Shown here: piece after piece, positions 55,011 through 64,000 of the stretch
Position numbering within the stretch: the first letter of the stretch is position 1
Layout: every line of letters starts with the position of its first letter
Assembly: GCF_015278125.1 (NCBI RefSeq)
Contig: NZ_JADILO010000006.1
Location: 62,001-126,000, forward strand
Direction of reading: 5' to 3'
DNA length: 64,000 nt
From: Vibrio fluminensis
Lineage (GTDB): Bacteria > Pseudomonadota > Gammaproteobacteria > Enterobacterales > Vibrionaceae
Program-made: the position numbers and the translations under genes
The notes under the pieces: model-generated
What the model was told of the DNA's origin: nothing
The model's input: the letters and a program-made list of their open reading frames with translations, nothing else
The model's database searches: none

Positions 55011-55433
55011 CTAAAAGTGATACTTTGCGCCAGCCGCAGCACCAATGCCTAACTCCCAACCTTTGTGCATATCGAGCTCTGGTTGAACTTGACCATAGAT
55101 CTGCCAGCCTTGGCTGACTTGGTAGTTAACACCTAACGGCACACGTACACCAAAGCCATCATCCCACTCTCCCCAAGCCCCTAATCCAACATACCACTCG
55201 ATCGGTTCTTCAGTATTGAACTGACCTGTTTTAGCGATGTAATCAAAGGCTGCTCCTTGATTACCAATAATAAAGCGATACTGATCATCCAGTTCAACCA
55301 CCACACTTAATTGCTGGTCAACGGCCAGCCCCACAGCGAGATCGGTTGGCTTATCATTATTACTCGCATGCGCCGCAAAAGTTGCCGCGAGTAACACACT
55401 ACCGATGGTGAACTTGTTCACTACTGTTTTCAT
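55011..55433 (-). CDS. Putative outer-membrane/periplasmic protein
   Basis: 140 residues: signal peptide ending at AAHA-SNND, then alternating polar/hydrophobic beta-strand patterns with aromatic belts (WYVGLGAWGEW, YQVSQGWQIYGQVQPEL) and a terminal Phe (AGAKYHF), as in small beta-barrels recognised by BamA. I do not recognise the family. Single gene convergent with metPS. Confidence 0.7.
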   Translation of the reverse strand: MKTVVNKFTIGSVLLAATFAAHASNNDKPTDLAVGLAVDQQLSVVVELDDQYRFIIGNQGAAFDYIAKTGQFNTEEPIEWYVGLGAWGEWDDGFGVRVPLGVNYQVSQGWQIYGQVQPELDMHKGWELGIGAAAGAKYHF

Positions 55434-55614
55434 TTATCCTCCAGTTAATCAATATTTCTTTGCTGTCTATTGTGTTGGCTTACAAACAGTGGAGGTCAGA
55501 GCAAAGTAAAGCGAGGGCTAAAATCGGGAAAGAAGAGAAGGAAACTTGAACTGATAATATGCAATTAGCTTTACCTTAAAGACGAACGCGAAACTAAACG
55601 TAAAGGCAGAACGT

Positions 55615-55639
55615 GAAAAAGGAGGCCGAAGCCTCCTTT
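55615..55639 (-). terminator. Terminator of ptsG
   Basis: Minus strand AAAGGAGGC-TTCG-GCCTCCTTTTT, 35 bases after the ptsG stop. Confidence 0.92.
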
Positions 55640-55673
55640 GAATACCTATAGGGGAAGGTATAATTTCAATGTA

Positions 55674-57104
55674 TTAGTGGTTACGAATCCACTCATCCAT
55701 ATCAGTTTTTAGGTTATCAGACTTAGTACCGAAGATTGCCTGAACACCACCAGCTACGACAACAACACCTGCTGCACCTAGCTTTTTAAGTTGGTCTTGG
55801 TCAACGGCTGCTGTATCAGCAACTGCTACACGTAGACGTGTAATACATGCGTCTAGACCTGTGATGTTTTCTTTACCGCCGAATGCTGCAACTAGTTCAC
55901 CAGCCATATCTGAGCCAGAAGTTGCTACTGCTGCATCATCAGATTCATCTTCGCGACCAGGAGTCTTAAGATCAAGAGCTGTGATAACAGTGCGGAATAC
56001 TACGTAGTAGATCACTGCGTATACTAGACCAACCGCTACCATTAGACCCATCTTCTGAGAGTTACCAGATAGAACTAGGAAGTCGATTAGACCGTGTGAG
56101 AATGAAGTACCGTGTACAAAACCTAGAGTGTTAGCAACAACGTATGCAGAACCAGCTAGTAGAGCGTGGATACCGTATAGGATTGGAGCAACGAATAGGA
56201 ATGAGAATTCGATTGGCTCAGTAATACCTGTTAGGAATGAAGTCAGAGCTGCTGACGCCATGATACCCATTACTTTAGCGCGGTTTTCTGGTTTAGCACA
56301 GTGAGCAATAGCGATTGCTGCAGCTGGTAGACCAAACATCTTGAACATGTAACCACCAGCTAGCTGACCGAAACCGTTGCCCGCTGCGCGAGAAGCTTCG
56401 TCTGCTACTAGGTAACAAGTTAGTACGCCGTTTTGAGTTTCGCCTGCTGCGTTCACACAAGTACCAGCTTCGAAGAAGAATGGTACGTTCCACACGTGGT
56501 GTAGACCGAATGGGATTAGAGAACGCTCAACTACGCCGTAGATACCGAACGCAAGTTGTGGGTTTTGGTGTGCAGCCCAGTCAGAGAATGCAGAGATTGC
56601 ACCGCCGATTGGTGGCCATACGATAGATAGAACAACACCTAGGATGATTGCAGCAAAACCAGTGATGATTGGCACTGCACGCTTACCAGCGAAGAAGCCT
56701 AGGTATTCTGGAAGTTGGATCTTGAAGAAACGGTTGAATGCCCAAGCAGCAACACCACCCACAAGGATACCACCTAGTACACCTGTGTCGATCTTCTCAA
56801 CGCCCATGATGCCGGCCATAACGCTTAGCGTAGCAACCATGATGCCGTAACCAACGATTGCAGCAAGGCCTGCTACACCGTCGTTATTTGTAAAGCCAAG
56901 TGCAACACCCACAGCAAATAGCAGAGCCATTTGGCCGAATACTGAGCCGCCTGCTTGTTCCATTAGGTTAGAAACGATTTCTGGGATGAAGCTAAGGTGA
57001 GCTGCACCTACACCTAGTAGGATACCTGCTACCGGTAGCACCGATACTGGAAGCATCAGAGCTTTACCGACTTTCTGCAGGTTTGCAAAAAGGTTCTTAA
57101 ACAT
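55674..57104 (-). CDS. ptsG: Glucose-specific PTS EIICB, PtsG
   Basis: 476 residues from ATG 57104, after AGGAG; the longer reading to 57176 is not supported and E. coli PtsG has 477. Membrane IIC domain (about 1-390, [27 protein letters not shown], then [12 protein letters not shown]) and C-terminal IIB domain with the phosphorylated Cys at residue 420 in [10 protein letters not shown]. It imports and phosphorylates glucose and is the partner that recruits Mlc. A candidate Mlc operator lies about 100 bases upstream. Confidence 0.96.
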   Translation of the reverse strand: MFKNLFANLQKVGKALMLPVSVLPVAGILLGVGAAHLSFIPEIVSNLMEQAGGSVFGQMALLFAVGVALGFTNNDGVAGLAAIVGYGIMVATLSVMAGIMGVEKIDTGVLGGILVGGVAAWAFNRFFKIQLPEYLGFFAGKRAVPIITGFAAIILGVVLSIVWPPIGGAISAFSDWAAHQNPQLAFGIYGVVERSLIPFGLHHVWNVPFFFEAGTCVNAAGETQNGVLTCYLVADEASRAAGNGFGQLAGGYMFKMFGLPAAAIAIAHCAKPENRAKVMGIMASAALTSFLTGITEPIEFSFLFVAPILYGIHALLAGSAYVVANTLGFVHGTSFSHGLIDFLVLSGNSQKMGLMVAVGLVYAVIYYVVFRTVITALDLKTPGREDESDDAAVATSGSDMAGELVAAFGGKENITGLDACITRLRVAVADTAAVDQDQLKKLGAAGVVVVAGGVQAIFGTKSDNLKTDMDEWIRNH

Positions 57105-57204
57105 GTTTATGCTCCTGAAAGATATTAGAGTTATCTGGGCTCTAACGGCACACCCCCGTAGCCTAAATGTTAGCACCCATTGAAAATGTAACCACTTGTA
57201 ACGT

Positions 57205-57227
57205 TATATTTTCTGCCTCTAAATATA
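57205..57227. promoter_or_regulatory. Candidate Mlc/NagC-type operator of ptsG
   Basis: TATATTT-N9-AAATATA, a perfect 7-bp inverted repeat of 23 bp total, the geometry of ROK-family (NagC/Mlc) operators. It is centred about 112 bases upstream of the ptsG start. mlc itself is in this window. Confidence 0.55.
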
Positions 57228-57547
57228 TCTTGAGCCCACTCGCATTTGCTAGTGCGCGAGACACTTTAATTGCAAACTAATAGATAGATCACACGCAAAA
57301 ACTCTATTTTATAAAGAAAAACATGCCATAAGACATTGATATAATTAAAAATAAACCAGCAAAGCATTAATTTCAGCCATCGAATAAAATAAGCTTCAAT
57401 GTTATTTTTTATTACAAAATTACAAGTGCTTACTTGATGAGCAGATAAGTTAACAATAATGCCCATTGAGTAACATAAAAACGTTTACATCATATTTTGA
57501 ACAAAAAAAAAGAGACTTTCGCCTCTTTTTTATACTCGAATGCTTTT
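57228..57547. other. Intergenic region between ptsG and tatD
   Basis: About 320 AT-rich bases with the tatD terminator near the right end. A TGTGATC half-site (minus strand, 57294-57288) could be a degenerate CRP site for ptsG. No gene seen. Confidence 0.4.
57503..57531 (-). terminator. Terminator of the tmk-holB-tatD transcript
   Basis: Minus strand AAAGAGGC-GAAA-GTCTCTTT with nine T. Confidence 0.88.
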
Positions 57548-58315
57548 TTATCTCAAAAAAAGATTTTTGAAGTTTTCGCTGGTTTTTCGCCCAACTTCTG
57601 ACAGTGCTGCACCTTTGAGTTGCTCTATATATGCCGCAACCTCAACCACATATGCAGGTTGGTTTTGTTTACCGCGATGAGGAACTGGCGCTAGGTAAGG
57701 TGAATCTGTCTCAATCAACAAACGCTCGAGTGGCAATGCCTTTACCACTTCTTTCAGTTCAGTCGCCTGTCTAAAGGTGACAATACCGGAAATGGAAATA
57801 TAAAAGCCAAGTTCCATTGCCGCTTCAGCAAAAGCGAGATCTTCAGTAAAACAGTGAATCACGCCACCACACTTCTCTGCTCCGCCACTGCGGAGGATAT
57901 CAAGCGTATCTTGACGTGCATTACGAGTGTGAATAATCAGAGGCTTGTTCAACTCTACTGCTAGAGCGACTTGCTGTTCAAAGCGCTGTTGTTGCAGCGG
58001 CTTAGTCTCTGGCTGGTAGTGATAGTCTAAACCTGTTTCACCGATCGCGACCACTTTAGGGTGCTGGGCGTACTGACGCATTAAATCAAAACTAAAGTCA
58101 CTTTCTACATCTAACGGATGAACACCACATGATGCATAAACGTTATCAAATGGTTCAATCATTTCGATCATATTCGGAAAAGCATCAAGAGTGACGCCTA
58201 CCGACAATAGTTCATTTACGTTAGCTGCTTTTGCTTTAGCAACCACGTCTGCGATCCCTTGATGAAGATCTTGATAGTCCAACTTATCAAGATGGCAGTG
58301 AGAATCTACAAACAT
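57548..58315 (-). CDS. ycfH: TatD-family metal-dependent hydrolase (YcfH)
   Basis: 255 residues, TIM barrel. Metal ligands in FVDSHCHLD, AIGETGLDYHY (Glu), PLIIHTRNA (His) and LLIETDSPYLAP (Asp). YcfH is placed after holB in most Gammaproteobacteria. D-aminoacyl-tRNA deacylase or 3'-exonuclease activity has been proposed for TatD proteins. Its start overlaps holB by ten bases. Confidence 0.92.
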   Translation of the reverse strand: MFVDSHCHLDKLDYQDLHQGIADVVAKAKAANVNELLSVGVTLDAFPNMIEMIEPFDNVYASCGVHPLDVESDFSFDLMRQYAQHPKVVAIGETGLDYHYQPETKPLQQQRFEQQVALAVELNKPLIIHTRNARQDTLDILRSGGAEKCGGVIHCFTEDLAFAEAAMELGFYISISGIVTFRQATELKEVVKALPLERLLIETDSPYLAPVPHRGKQNQPAYVVEVAAYIEQLKGAALSEVGRKTSENFKNLFLR

Positions 58316-59268
58316 GCTTCCCCATTAAATTTAAATAACCAGTCTAAAATCAATAGCTCACGGTTAAGACCCGTGTGCTGTGTCAGTTGCTCAATCAACG
58401 CTTGCAACGCCTGCGTCTGTTGGTAAAGCAAGTTATACGTAATACGTTCGGCCATGACTTTTGCACCAGGCACCGCCTGTGGAAGTTCCAATCCAAAGTG
58501 CACTTTCTGCGTATCGGTAAGCAAATACCAAAGCCATAGCAATGACGTTTCAATATCACCACTCAGTTCTTTCGCTAGTTTTATTGCATCACCACGCTGT
58601 GCAGCGACATCGAGTAACTGTTGCTCTATCGTGAGGTAGCGTTTGTGTCCGTCACCTTCAATAAACTTAAGCGTATTAAGCGGCGAATTACCATTAATAT
58701 GTGCAGCAAAACTCGGCACCGCTTGTTGTGTTTGTGTTGCGAGCCAGCCTGCCAATTGTTCGGCTTCAGGCGGTGCAATATGCCACTGCTGACAACGGCT
58801 AGTAATGGTCGGCAACAGTTGGCTCGCCGAGCTACTCACCAATAAAAACAAACAGCTTGGCGATGGCGTTTCTAGTGTTTTGAGCAACGCGTTCGCCGCC
58901 GATTCGTTCATCGCATCCGCAGGCTGAATCACAATCACGCGATACCCCGCCAATTGAGAAGACTCTTGAGCGATTCGGTTGCATTGACGAATTTGATCGA
59001 CAGTAATCGCCTTGCCCTCTTTTTCTGGCTTAATCCAGTGAAAATCAGGGTGACTACTCGACGCCATCAATTGGCAACTGTGGCAAAATCCACAAGGTTC
59101 TGACGCAAAGTTGCTGCACATCACGGCACGGCTAAATTGCGTAACTAGCTGATCTTCACCAAAGCCTGGCTTAGCAATCAACAAGGCGGCATTTGGGAAG
59201 CGATCCGCTTCTAAATGAGCCTGCCATTGTTGCCACAACGGTGTTAGCCAAGGGTAAAGCTGCGCCAT
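58306..59268 (-). CDS. holB: DNA polymerase III delta' subunit HolB
   Basis: 320 residues of the clamp-loader delta' subunit. The zinc finger CSNFASEPCGFCHSC is present; the P-loop is degenerate (IAKPGFGEDQLV), as in other delta' proteins, which do not hydrolyse ATP; LLKTLETPSPSCLFLLV is the conserved sensor region. ATG 59268 overlaps the tmk stop (TAATG); the extension to 59286 lies in tmk. Confidence 0.95.
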   Translation of the reverse strand: MAQLYPWLTPLWQQWQAHLEADRFPNAALLIAKPGFGEDQLVTQFSRAVMCSNFASEPCGFCHSCQLMASSSHPDFHWIKPEKEGKAITVDQIRQCNRIAQESSQLAGYRVIVIQPADAMNESAANALLKTLETPSPSCLFLLVSSSASQLLPTITSRCQQWHIAPPEAEQLAGWLATQTQQAVPSFAAHINGNSPLNTLKFIEGDGHKRYLTIEQQLLDVAAQRGDAIKLAKELSGDIETSLLWLWYLLTDTQKVHFGLELPQAVPGAKVMAERITYNLLYQQTQALQALIEQLTQHTGLNRELLILDWLFKFNGEACL

Positions 59269-59900
59269 TATAGTGCTTCCAACCATTGTTCTAGTGCTGT
59301 CTGAATATCCGCAGCAACTTTGTCCATTGTCTGCTCTGCATTGATAATAACAATACTGTCATCGCTATTGGCAATCTCAAGGTAACGTTCACGAGTACGG
59401 TCGAAGAAACTCATGTCCATTTTCTCAATGCGATCGAGCTCACCACGACCACGAGCACGTTCAAGACCGACGCGCGGATCAAGATCAAGATAAAGGGTAA
59501 AGTCCGGCTTAAACTCACCTAGAGTGGTCTCACGCAACGCTTGCATAGTTTGGCGTGGAATTTGTCGACCACCACCTTGATAAGCTTGTGAGGACATATC
59601 ATGACGGTCGCCCACCACCCAAGTATCACTTGCCAATGCCGGTTTAATCACGTTCTCAACCAACTGAACGCGTGAAGCATACATAAGTAGCAGTTCTGTC
59701 ATATCTTGCAGAACTTCACCTTCATGTTCTTGCTTGACTAACTCGCGCAATTTTTCAGCTAACGCAGTACCGCCTGGCTCACGAGTATGCTTAATAGACT
59801 CAATACCTGCGCGCTTTAGTACTTCTAACACTGCGTTGATGGCAGTACTTTTACCAGCGCCTTCAAGACCTTCTACAACGATAAATTTAGCTTGTTTCAT
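59268..59900 (-). CDS. tmk: Thymidylate kinase Tmk
   Basis: 210 residues. P-loop [10 protein letters not shown] at residue 10, DRx segment [16 protein letters not shown], and the LID loop [14 protein letters not shown]. Phosphorylates dTMP to dTDP. Five bases after mltG. Confidence 0.97.
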   Translation of the reverse strand: MKQAKFIVVEGLEGAGKSTAINAVLEVLKRAGIESIKHTREPGGTALAEKLRELVKQEHEGEVLQDMTELLLMYASRVQLVENVIKPALASDTWVVGDRHDMSSQAYQGGGRQIPRQTMQALRETTLGEFKPDFTLYLDLDPRVGLERARGRGELDRIEKMDMSFFDRTRERYLEIANSDDSIVIINAEQTMDKVAADIQTALEQWLEAL

Positions 59901-59905
59901 AAAAA

Positions 59906-60922
59906 TTATTTGTTACTTCTTAGATGGCGTAAATAAGCACGAACCGCACGGTTATGATCGGCTAAGTTCTTTGAAAAAACGTGACCGCCTTTTCCGCTGG
60001 CGACAAAATAGTAATAGTTACTGTCTTCTGGGTTCAGTGCTGCTTTAATCGATGCTTCGCCTGCCATTGCAATTGGTGTTGGCGGCAAACCAAAAATCAC
60101 ATAAGTGTTGTATGGCGTGGCTGTACGCAGATCTTTCTTACGAATATTGCCATCATACTTATCACCCATGCCGTAAATCACGGTGGGGTCAGTTTGCAGG
60201 CGCATACGCTTATTCAAACGATTCACAAACACCGAAGCCACGCGTTCGCGTTCAGATTCTACCGCCGTTTCTTTCTCAATAATGGAGGCGAGAATCAAAG
60301 CGTCATATGGCGTCTTAAGCGGAAGTTTATCTTGGCGATTTTGCCAAGCCTCATCCAATACCGATTGCAGCTTATCCGCAGAACGCTGGAGAATATCTAA
60401 ATCAGATGTCCCGTAGGTATAATTGAATGTCTCCGCAAGGAACAAGCCTTCCAGTTTCGTCTGCTCAATACCAAGCGCTTTGGCAATGTCAGCCTCACTC
60501 ATCTCACTGGTTTTATGCTCAAGATAAGGGGCATTTTCTAAAATGGTACGCCACTCGCTGAAACGAGAACCTTCAACAAAAGTAATCGAGAACTGATGCT
60601 CTTTGCCCGTTTTAAATAACGCTAAGGCATCAGTTAAATTCATTTCCGGCGTAATTAAGTAAGTACCTGCGCGCAGCTGAGTAAGTTCAGGGTGGAAATG
60701 ACGGATCACTTTCACCACATCACTGCTGGTGATCAGTTTCTGCTCATTAAGTTGAGCTAAAACGCGCTGAAAGCTCGAACCCGGTTTGACAGTAAAAATT
60801 TGTTCTTGAGTCAACTGCAAAGGCTGAGTAACAAACTGCTCAACTTGCTTAGTTAAATAGAAAAAAGCGCCGGTAGCTAACGCAGCTACCAAAAGCAACA
60901 ACAAAGTGATCTTCTTAATCAC
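59906..60922 (-). CDS. mltG: Endolytic murein transglycosylase MltG (YceG)
   Basis: 338 residues: N-terminal membrane anchor (about 4-24), LysM-like region, then YceG domain with the catalytic Glu in [12 protein letters not shown] and the sequence [10 protein letters not shown]. Cleaves nascent glycan strands and sets their length. The start is GTG overlapping the pabC stop (GTGA). Confidence 0.94.
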   Translation of the reverse strand: MIKKITLLLLLVAALATGAFFYLTKQVEQFVTQPLQLTQEQIFTVKPGSSFQRVLAQLNEQKLITSSDVVKVIRHFHPELTQLRAGTYLITPEMNLTDALALFKTGKEHQFSITFVEGSRFSEWRTILENAPYLEHKTSEMSEADIAKALGIEQTKLEGLFLAETFNYTYGTSDLDILQRSADKLQSVLDEAWQNRQDKLPLKTPYDALILASIIEKETAVESERERVASVFVNRLNKRMRLQTDPTVIYGMGDKYDGNIRKKDLRTATPYNTYVIFGLPPTPIAMAGEASIKAALNPEDSNYYYFVASGKGGHVFSKNLADHNRAVRAYLRHLRSNK

Positions 60923-61722
60923 GGGGACAACATCTCCTGAATACTTCTTGTCTGCTTTCCTATCTGGAAAGACTGACCTTCAATCCCCTTAATTGGGGCC
61001 ACACCTAAAATCGAATTAGTGATAAAAACTTCATCCGCATCCAGTAAGTCCGTCAACGCAAACTCACCAACATGCAGATTAATCTTTTGCTGCTGCGCAA
61101 TGTCCAAGACTCTTCGTCTTGCGACACCTGCAACACCTGACATAGTCAAATCTGGGGTATACAGTTCTTGCTCTTTCCACCAAAACAGATTCGCCATACT
61201 GGTTTCAACGATATGTTCCGATAAATTGAGCACCACACCATCACTCAGTTGGCGTTGGTCGAGCTCCGCTTTCACCAGCACTTGCTCCAAGCGGTTATTG
61301 TGTTTGTGCCCAGCGAGCAAAGGATTCAACCCTAAACGCGTCTGACATACCCCAAGCTCAATCCCTTCTTGTTGCCACTGATAATAGTGAGCAGGAAAAG
61401 CAAAGTCGCTAATAGTAACATTAGGAGCACTCACTTGAGTAGCGCTATAGCCTCTCCCCCCTTCCCCGCGGCTAATATGAAGTTTAAGCCCTGCGAGTGA
61501 GTCGTGATTTGCCGCCTGTTTAAGCCACAATTCGACTTTTTGCCAATCGGGATGAGGTATCGCCAACGCATCTAAACAAGCTTGCATGCGCTGTAAATGA
61601 TAAGACCAACATTCGACTGCACCATCTCGAGTGAGCATAGTAGTGAAACAACCATCACCATATTGGAAAGAGCGATCGAGTAGAGAGATAGAATCGGTCG
61701 GTTGTCCGTTGAGCCAATACAC
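60919..61722 (-). CDS. pabC: Aminodeoxychorismate lyase PabC
   Basis: A 267-residue fold-type IV PLP enzyme that makes p-aminobenzoate for folate. PLP lysine in LLAGHKHNNRLEQVL; DRSFQYGDGCFTTM at the start and EVFITNSILGVAPI near the end are typical. Start GTG; it begins 122 bases after fabF beyond a terminator, so it probably has its own promoter. Confidence 0.94.
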   Translation of the reverse strand: MYWLNGQPTDSISLLDRSFQYGDGCFTTMLTRDGAVECWSYHLQRMQACLDALAIPHPDWQKVELWLKQAANHDSLAGLKLHISRGEGGRGYSATQVSAPNVTISDFAFPAHYYQWQQEGIELGVCQTRLGLNPLLAGHKHNNRLEQVLVKAELDQRQLSDGVVLNLSEHIVETSMANLFWWKEQELYTPDLTMSGVAGVARRRVLDIAQQQKINLHVGEFALTDLLDADEVFITNSILGVAPIKGIEGQSFQIGKQTRSIQEMLSP

Positions 61723-61781
61723 AATTTTTCCCTAGTTAGCTTGCCAAACTGAATGCGTTTTACTGAGTTGTCCCAATTGGC

Positions 61782-61813
61782 AAAAAAAAGGCCTGATAAC
61801 AAAGTATCAGGCC
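61782..61813 (-). terminator. Terminator of fabF
   Basis: Minus strand GGCCTGATA-CTTTGT-TATCAGGCC with eight T. Confidence 0.93.
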
Positions 61814-61844
61814 GTTTTATCACAGATTCGGATCAGTTTCTTGC

Positions 61845-63086
61845 TTAAATCTTCTTAAATACAAGAGAACCGTTAGTGCCACCGAAACCAAAAGAGTTAC
61901 AGATAGCGTATTCCATATCAACTTTTTGCGCCACATGTGGAACAAGGTCGATATCTAGGCCTTCTTCTGGGTTATCTAGGTTGATCGTTGGTGGAACGAT
62001 TTGGTCAACAAGAGACAGAACAGTAATGATCGCTTCAACTGAGCCCGCTGCACCTAGTAGGTGACCAGTCATAGATTTAGTTGAAGACACTTTAACCTGT
62101 TTAGCACCCTCTTCACCAAGAGCACGTTTAACACCTTTGATTTCCGCTACATCGCCCGCTGGAGTCGATGTACCGTGAGCGTTTACGTAACCAACTTGAG
62201 TACCAGTGATACCCGCGTCACGCATTGCCGCTTCCATCGCTAGCGCACCACCTGAACCGTCTTCACTTGGTGAAGTCATGTGGTAAGCATCGCCAGACAT
62301 ACCAAAGCCAACAAGCTCTGCGTAAATCTTAGCGCCACGCGCTTTTGCGTGTTCGTACTCTTCAAGTACCATCACGCCGGCACCGTCACCTAGTACGAAA
62401 CCGTCACGATCTTTGTCCCATGGACGAGAAGCCTTTTGTGGCTCATCGTTACGAGTTGATAGTGCTTTCGCAGCACCGAAACCCGCCATGCCTAGTGGCG
62501 TAGAAGCTTTCTCAGAGCCACCCGCTACCATTGCATCAGCATCACCGTAAGCGATCATACGTGCAGCATGACCGATATTGTGTAGACCTGTTGTACACGC
62601 TGTTGAGATAGCGATGTTAGGACCACGAAGACCACGCATGATAGATAGGTTACCTGCAACCATGTTGACGATGGTTGATGGTACGAAGAATGGGCTAACT
62701 TTACGTGGGCCTTTGCTCACTAGAGCTGTGTGACCAGTTTCGATTAGGTCTAGACCGCCGATGCCAGAACCGATAGCGACGCCGATGCGCGCTGCGTTCT
62801 CTTCGTTAACTTGTAAGCCTGAATCGTCTAGAGCTTGAATACCAGCTGCAATGCCGTACTGGATAAATAGATCCATTTTACGAGCATCTTTCTTAGACAT
62901 GTACTCTTCGCAGTTAAAATCTTTAACAAGACCTGCAAAGCGAGTAGAGAAATTAGTAGCATCAAAGTGTTCGATATTAACGATACCACTTTGACCTTCT
63001 AGCAGGGCCTTCCATGATGATTCTACAGTGTTGCCTACCGGTGACAACATACCCATGCCAGTGACAACAACACGACGCTTGGACAC
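61845..63086 (-). CDS. fabF: 3-Oxoacyl-ACP synthase II FabF
   Basis: 413 residues, thiolase fold. Catalytic Cys in [13 protein letters not shown] and His in [11 protein letters not shown] and [13 protein letters not shown]. It elongates acyl-ACP, notably for temperature control of unsaturated lipids. GTG start after CGGAG. Separated from acpP by a strong terminator hairpin. Confidence 0.97.
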   Translation of the reverse strand: MSKRRVVVTGMGMLSPVGNTVESSWKALLEGQSGIVNIEHFDATNFSTRFAGLVKDFNCEEYMSKKDARKMDLFIQYGIAAGIQALDDSGLQVNEENAARIGVAIGSGIGGLDLIETGHTALVSKGPRKVSPFFVPSTIVNMVAGNLSIMRGLRGPNIAISTACTTGLHNIGHAARMIAYGDADAMVAGGSEKASTPLGMAGFGAAKALSTRNDEPQKASRPWDKDRDGFVLGDGAGVMVLEEYEHAKARGAKIYAELVGFGMSGDAYHMTSPSEDGSGGALAMEAAMRDAGITGTQVGYVNAHGTSTPAGDVAEIKGVKRALGEEGAKQVKVSSTKSMTGHLLGAAGSVEAIITVLSLVDQIVPPTINLDNPEEGLDIDLVPHVAQKVDMEYAICNSFGFGGTNGSLVFKKI

Positions 63087-63138
63087 GATTTTATTCTCCG
63101 GAAATGAAATGATTCTATGAGAGATATAGATGAGTTAT

Positions 63139-63170
63139 AAAAAAACGCAGGCGGCCAGAAGGCCGCCTGG
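63139..63170 (-). terminator. Intercistronic terminator between acpP and fabF
   Basis: Minus strand CAGGCGGCC-TTCT-GGCCGCCTG followed by seven T. A strong hairpin inside a gene cluster; it would limit read-through into fabF and raise acpP over fabF. Confidence 0.85.
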
Positions 63171-63179
63171 GGGGAGAGA

Positions 63180-63413
63180 TTACTGAGCGCTGTTCACGTA
63201 GTCGATTGCAGCTTGAACAGTAGTGATCTTCTCAGCTTCTTCATCTGGAATCTCAGTGTCGAATTCTTCTTCTAGAGCCATTACTAGTTCAACAGTGTCT
63301 AGAGAATCAGCACCTAGATCATCAACAAATGAAGCTTCGTTTTTAACTTCTGCTTCGTCTACACCTAGCTGTTCAACAATGATTTTCTTTACGCGTTCTT
63401 CGATGTTGCTCAT
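63180..63413 (-). CDS. acpP: Acyl carrier protein AcpP
   Basis: 77 residues from ATG 63413; the longer reading is a promoter region. DSL phosphopantetheine site in [18 protein letters not shown]; strongly acidic. Carrier of all acyl intermediates. Confidence 0.98.
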
Positions 63414-63649
63414 TTTTTCTTTTCCTTTACAGATTTCGCTCAATGCGATGATTCCGTAGTTTATTAGAACTATTGAAAGTTGCAAGGGGGACCTTGCTGG
63501 TCAAACCACAATTTTAGCGATTTTAACCGAAATTCAATACATTTTTGACTTATATCATGCACAAATCTTGTGCAAGCTAATAGCAAGTTTTACAGATTTG
63601 TCGCGAGAAGCAAGCAAGTTCCTCACGTATCCATGTAGAAACAGTGCTA

Positions 63650-64000
63650 TTAAACCATATACATGCCGCCGTTAACATGCAAAGTTTCACCTGTGATGTA
63701 TGCCGCTTCTGGCGATGCTAAAAATGCAACAGCCGACGCAATCTCACGAGGGTCACCTAAACGTCCTGCAGGAACGTTCGCTAACGTTGCTGCACGTTGG
63801 TCATCATTTAGTGCCTTAGTCATATCAGTTTCGATAAAACCAGGTGCTACTGTGTTAACAGTCACGCCACGTGAAGCCACTTCACGTGCCATAGATTTAG
63901 TAAAACCAATCACACCCGCTTTTGCTGCAGCGTAGTTAGTTTGACCAGCGTTACCCATAGTACCCACTACTGAACCTACGTTGATGATGCGACCTGCGCG
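63650..64000 (-). CDS. fabG: 3-Oxoacyl-ACP reductase FabG, 3' part
   Basis: The C-terminal 116 codons; the gene continues past the right edge. [14 protein letters not shown] carries the catalytic Ser, and [12 protein letters not shown] the YxxxK pair; it ends [15 protein letters not shown] as in E. coli FabG. NADPH-dependent reduction of 3-oxoacyl-ACP. 236 bases precede acpP, enough for a separate acpP promoter. Confidence 0.97.
   Translation of the reverse strand, partial: RAGRIINVGSVVGTMGNAGQTNYAAAKAGVIGFTKSMAREVASRGVTVNTVAPGFIETDMTKALNDDQRAATLANVPAGRLGDPREIASAVAFLASPEAAYITGETLHVNGGMYMV

Noticed and set aside
57284..57300. CRP site upstream of ptsG
   Set aside because: Only one half (TGTGA) fits; the other half matches poorly, so it is not listed as a site.

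Overview
The window reads as a piece of the larger chromosome of a Vibrio species (Gammaproteobacteria). The evidence is the protein content: a CdgH-type diguanylate cyclase, a rhombosortase, CheV next to Mlc, an add-type adenine riboswitch closely resembling the one described in V. vulnificus, the fabG-acpP-fabF-pabC-mltG-tmk-holB-tatD-ptsG order, and small AT-rich dispersed repeats with ACCAATC or TATACCCAAGT ends. The species cannot be fixed from the sequence alone. No rRNA, tRNA, transposase, integrase, phage gene or CRISPR array was seen. Most of the window is ordinary conserved chromosome; the clearest accessory insertion is the N-acetylgalactosamine locus at 30.1-39.4 kb.

Layout. 0-4.5 kb: the start of a GNAT acetyltransferase, then a cysteine-detoxification set (transporter CyuP, [4Fe-4S] cysteine desulfidase CyuA, and the divergent Lrp-type regulator CyuR/DecR, with a perfect CRP-type palindrome between the last two). 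4.6-4.8 kb: 4.5S SRP RNA with its promoter and terminator. 4.9-12.5 kb: CdgH, an orphan membrane protein, an alkyltransferase-like protein, the YbaY lipoprotein, thioesterase TesB, a cysteine-synthase-fold PLP enzyme, a DUF1244 protein and a Tim44-like membrane protein. 12.7-16.5 kb: a TetR regulator in an operon with a fused lysophospholipid flippase/acyltransferase, then YeiH and a tiny membrane protein. 16.6-23.9 kb: the menaquinone operon menF-D-H-B-C-E. 24.2-28.7 kb: nitrogen and nucleotide metabolism (AlaA, YfbR, a dGTPase-family HD hydrolase, and an adenine deaminase under an adenine riboswitch). 28.8-30 kb: TapT and rhombosortase, divergent with start codons three bases apart.

30.1-39.4 kb: a GalNAc/galactosamine catabolic cluster. 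Two AgaR-like DeoR regulators precede kbaZ, agaS, four mannose-family PTS subunits (IIB, IIC, IID, IIA), a deacetylase agaA and kbaY. Imported GalNAc-6-P would be deacetylated, deaminated/isomerised to tagatose-6-P and, after a kinase step not encoded here, split by KbaYZ. A dense run of CTTTCGTTT-like motifs in the 425-bp gap before the second regulator looks like the AgaR operator region.

39.4-48.9 kb: flavin-reductase-like and fasciclin proteins, a DUF6482-like protein, SohB, YciK, then the SOS mutasome imuA-imuB-dnaE2 behind a clear LexA box. 48.9-57.5 kb: CheV, Mlc, a 30-residue YnhF-like peptide followed by a patatin phospholipase, the NSS transporter MetP with its 31-residue partner MetS, an outer-membrane-type protein, and PtsG with a candidate Mlc operator. 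57.5-64 kb: TatD, HolB, Tmk, MltG, PabC, FabF, AcpP and the 3' part of FabG. The items most worth following up are the riboswitch expression platform, the TetR/flippase-acyltransferase unit with its TTGAAC palindromes, the two dispersed repeat families, the AgaR operator array, and the two sub-35-codon membrane peptides.
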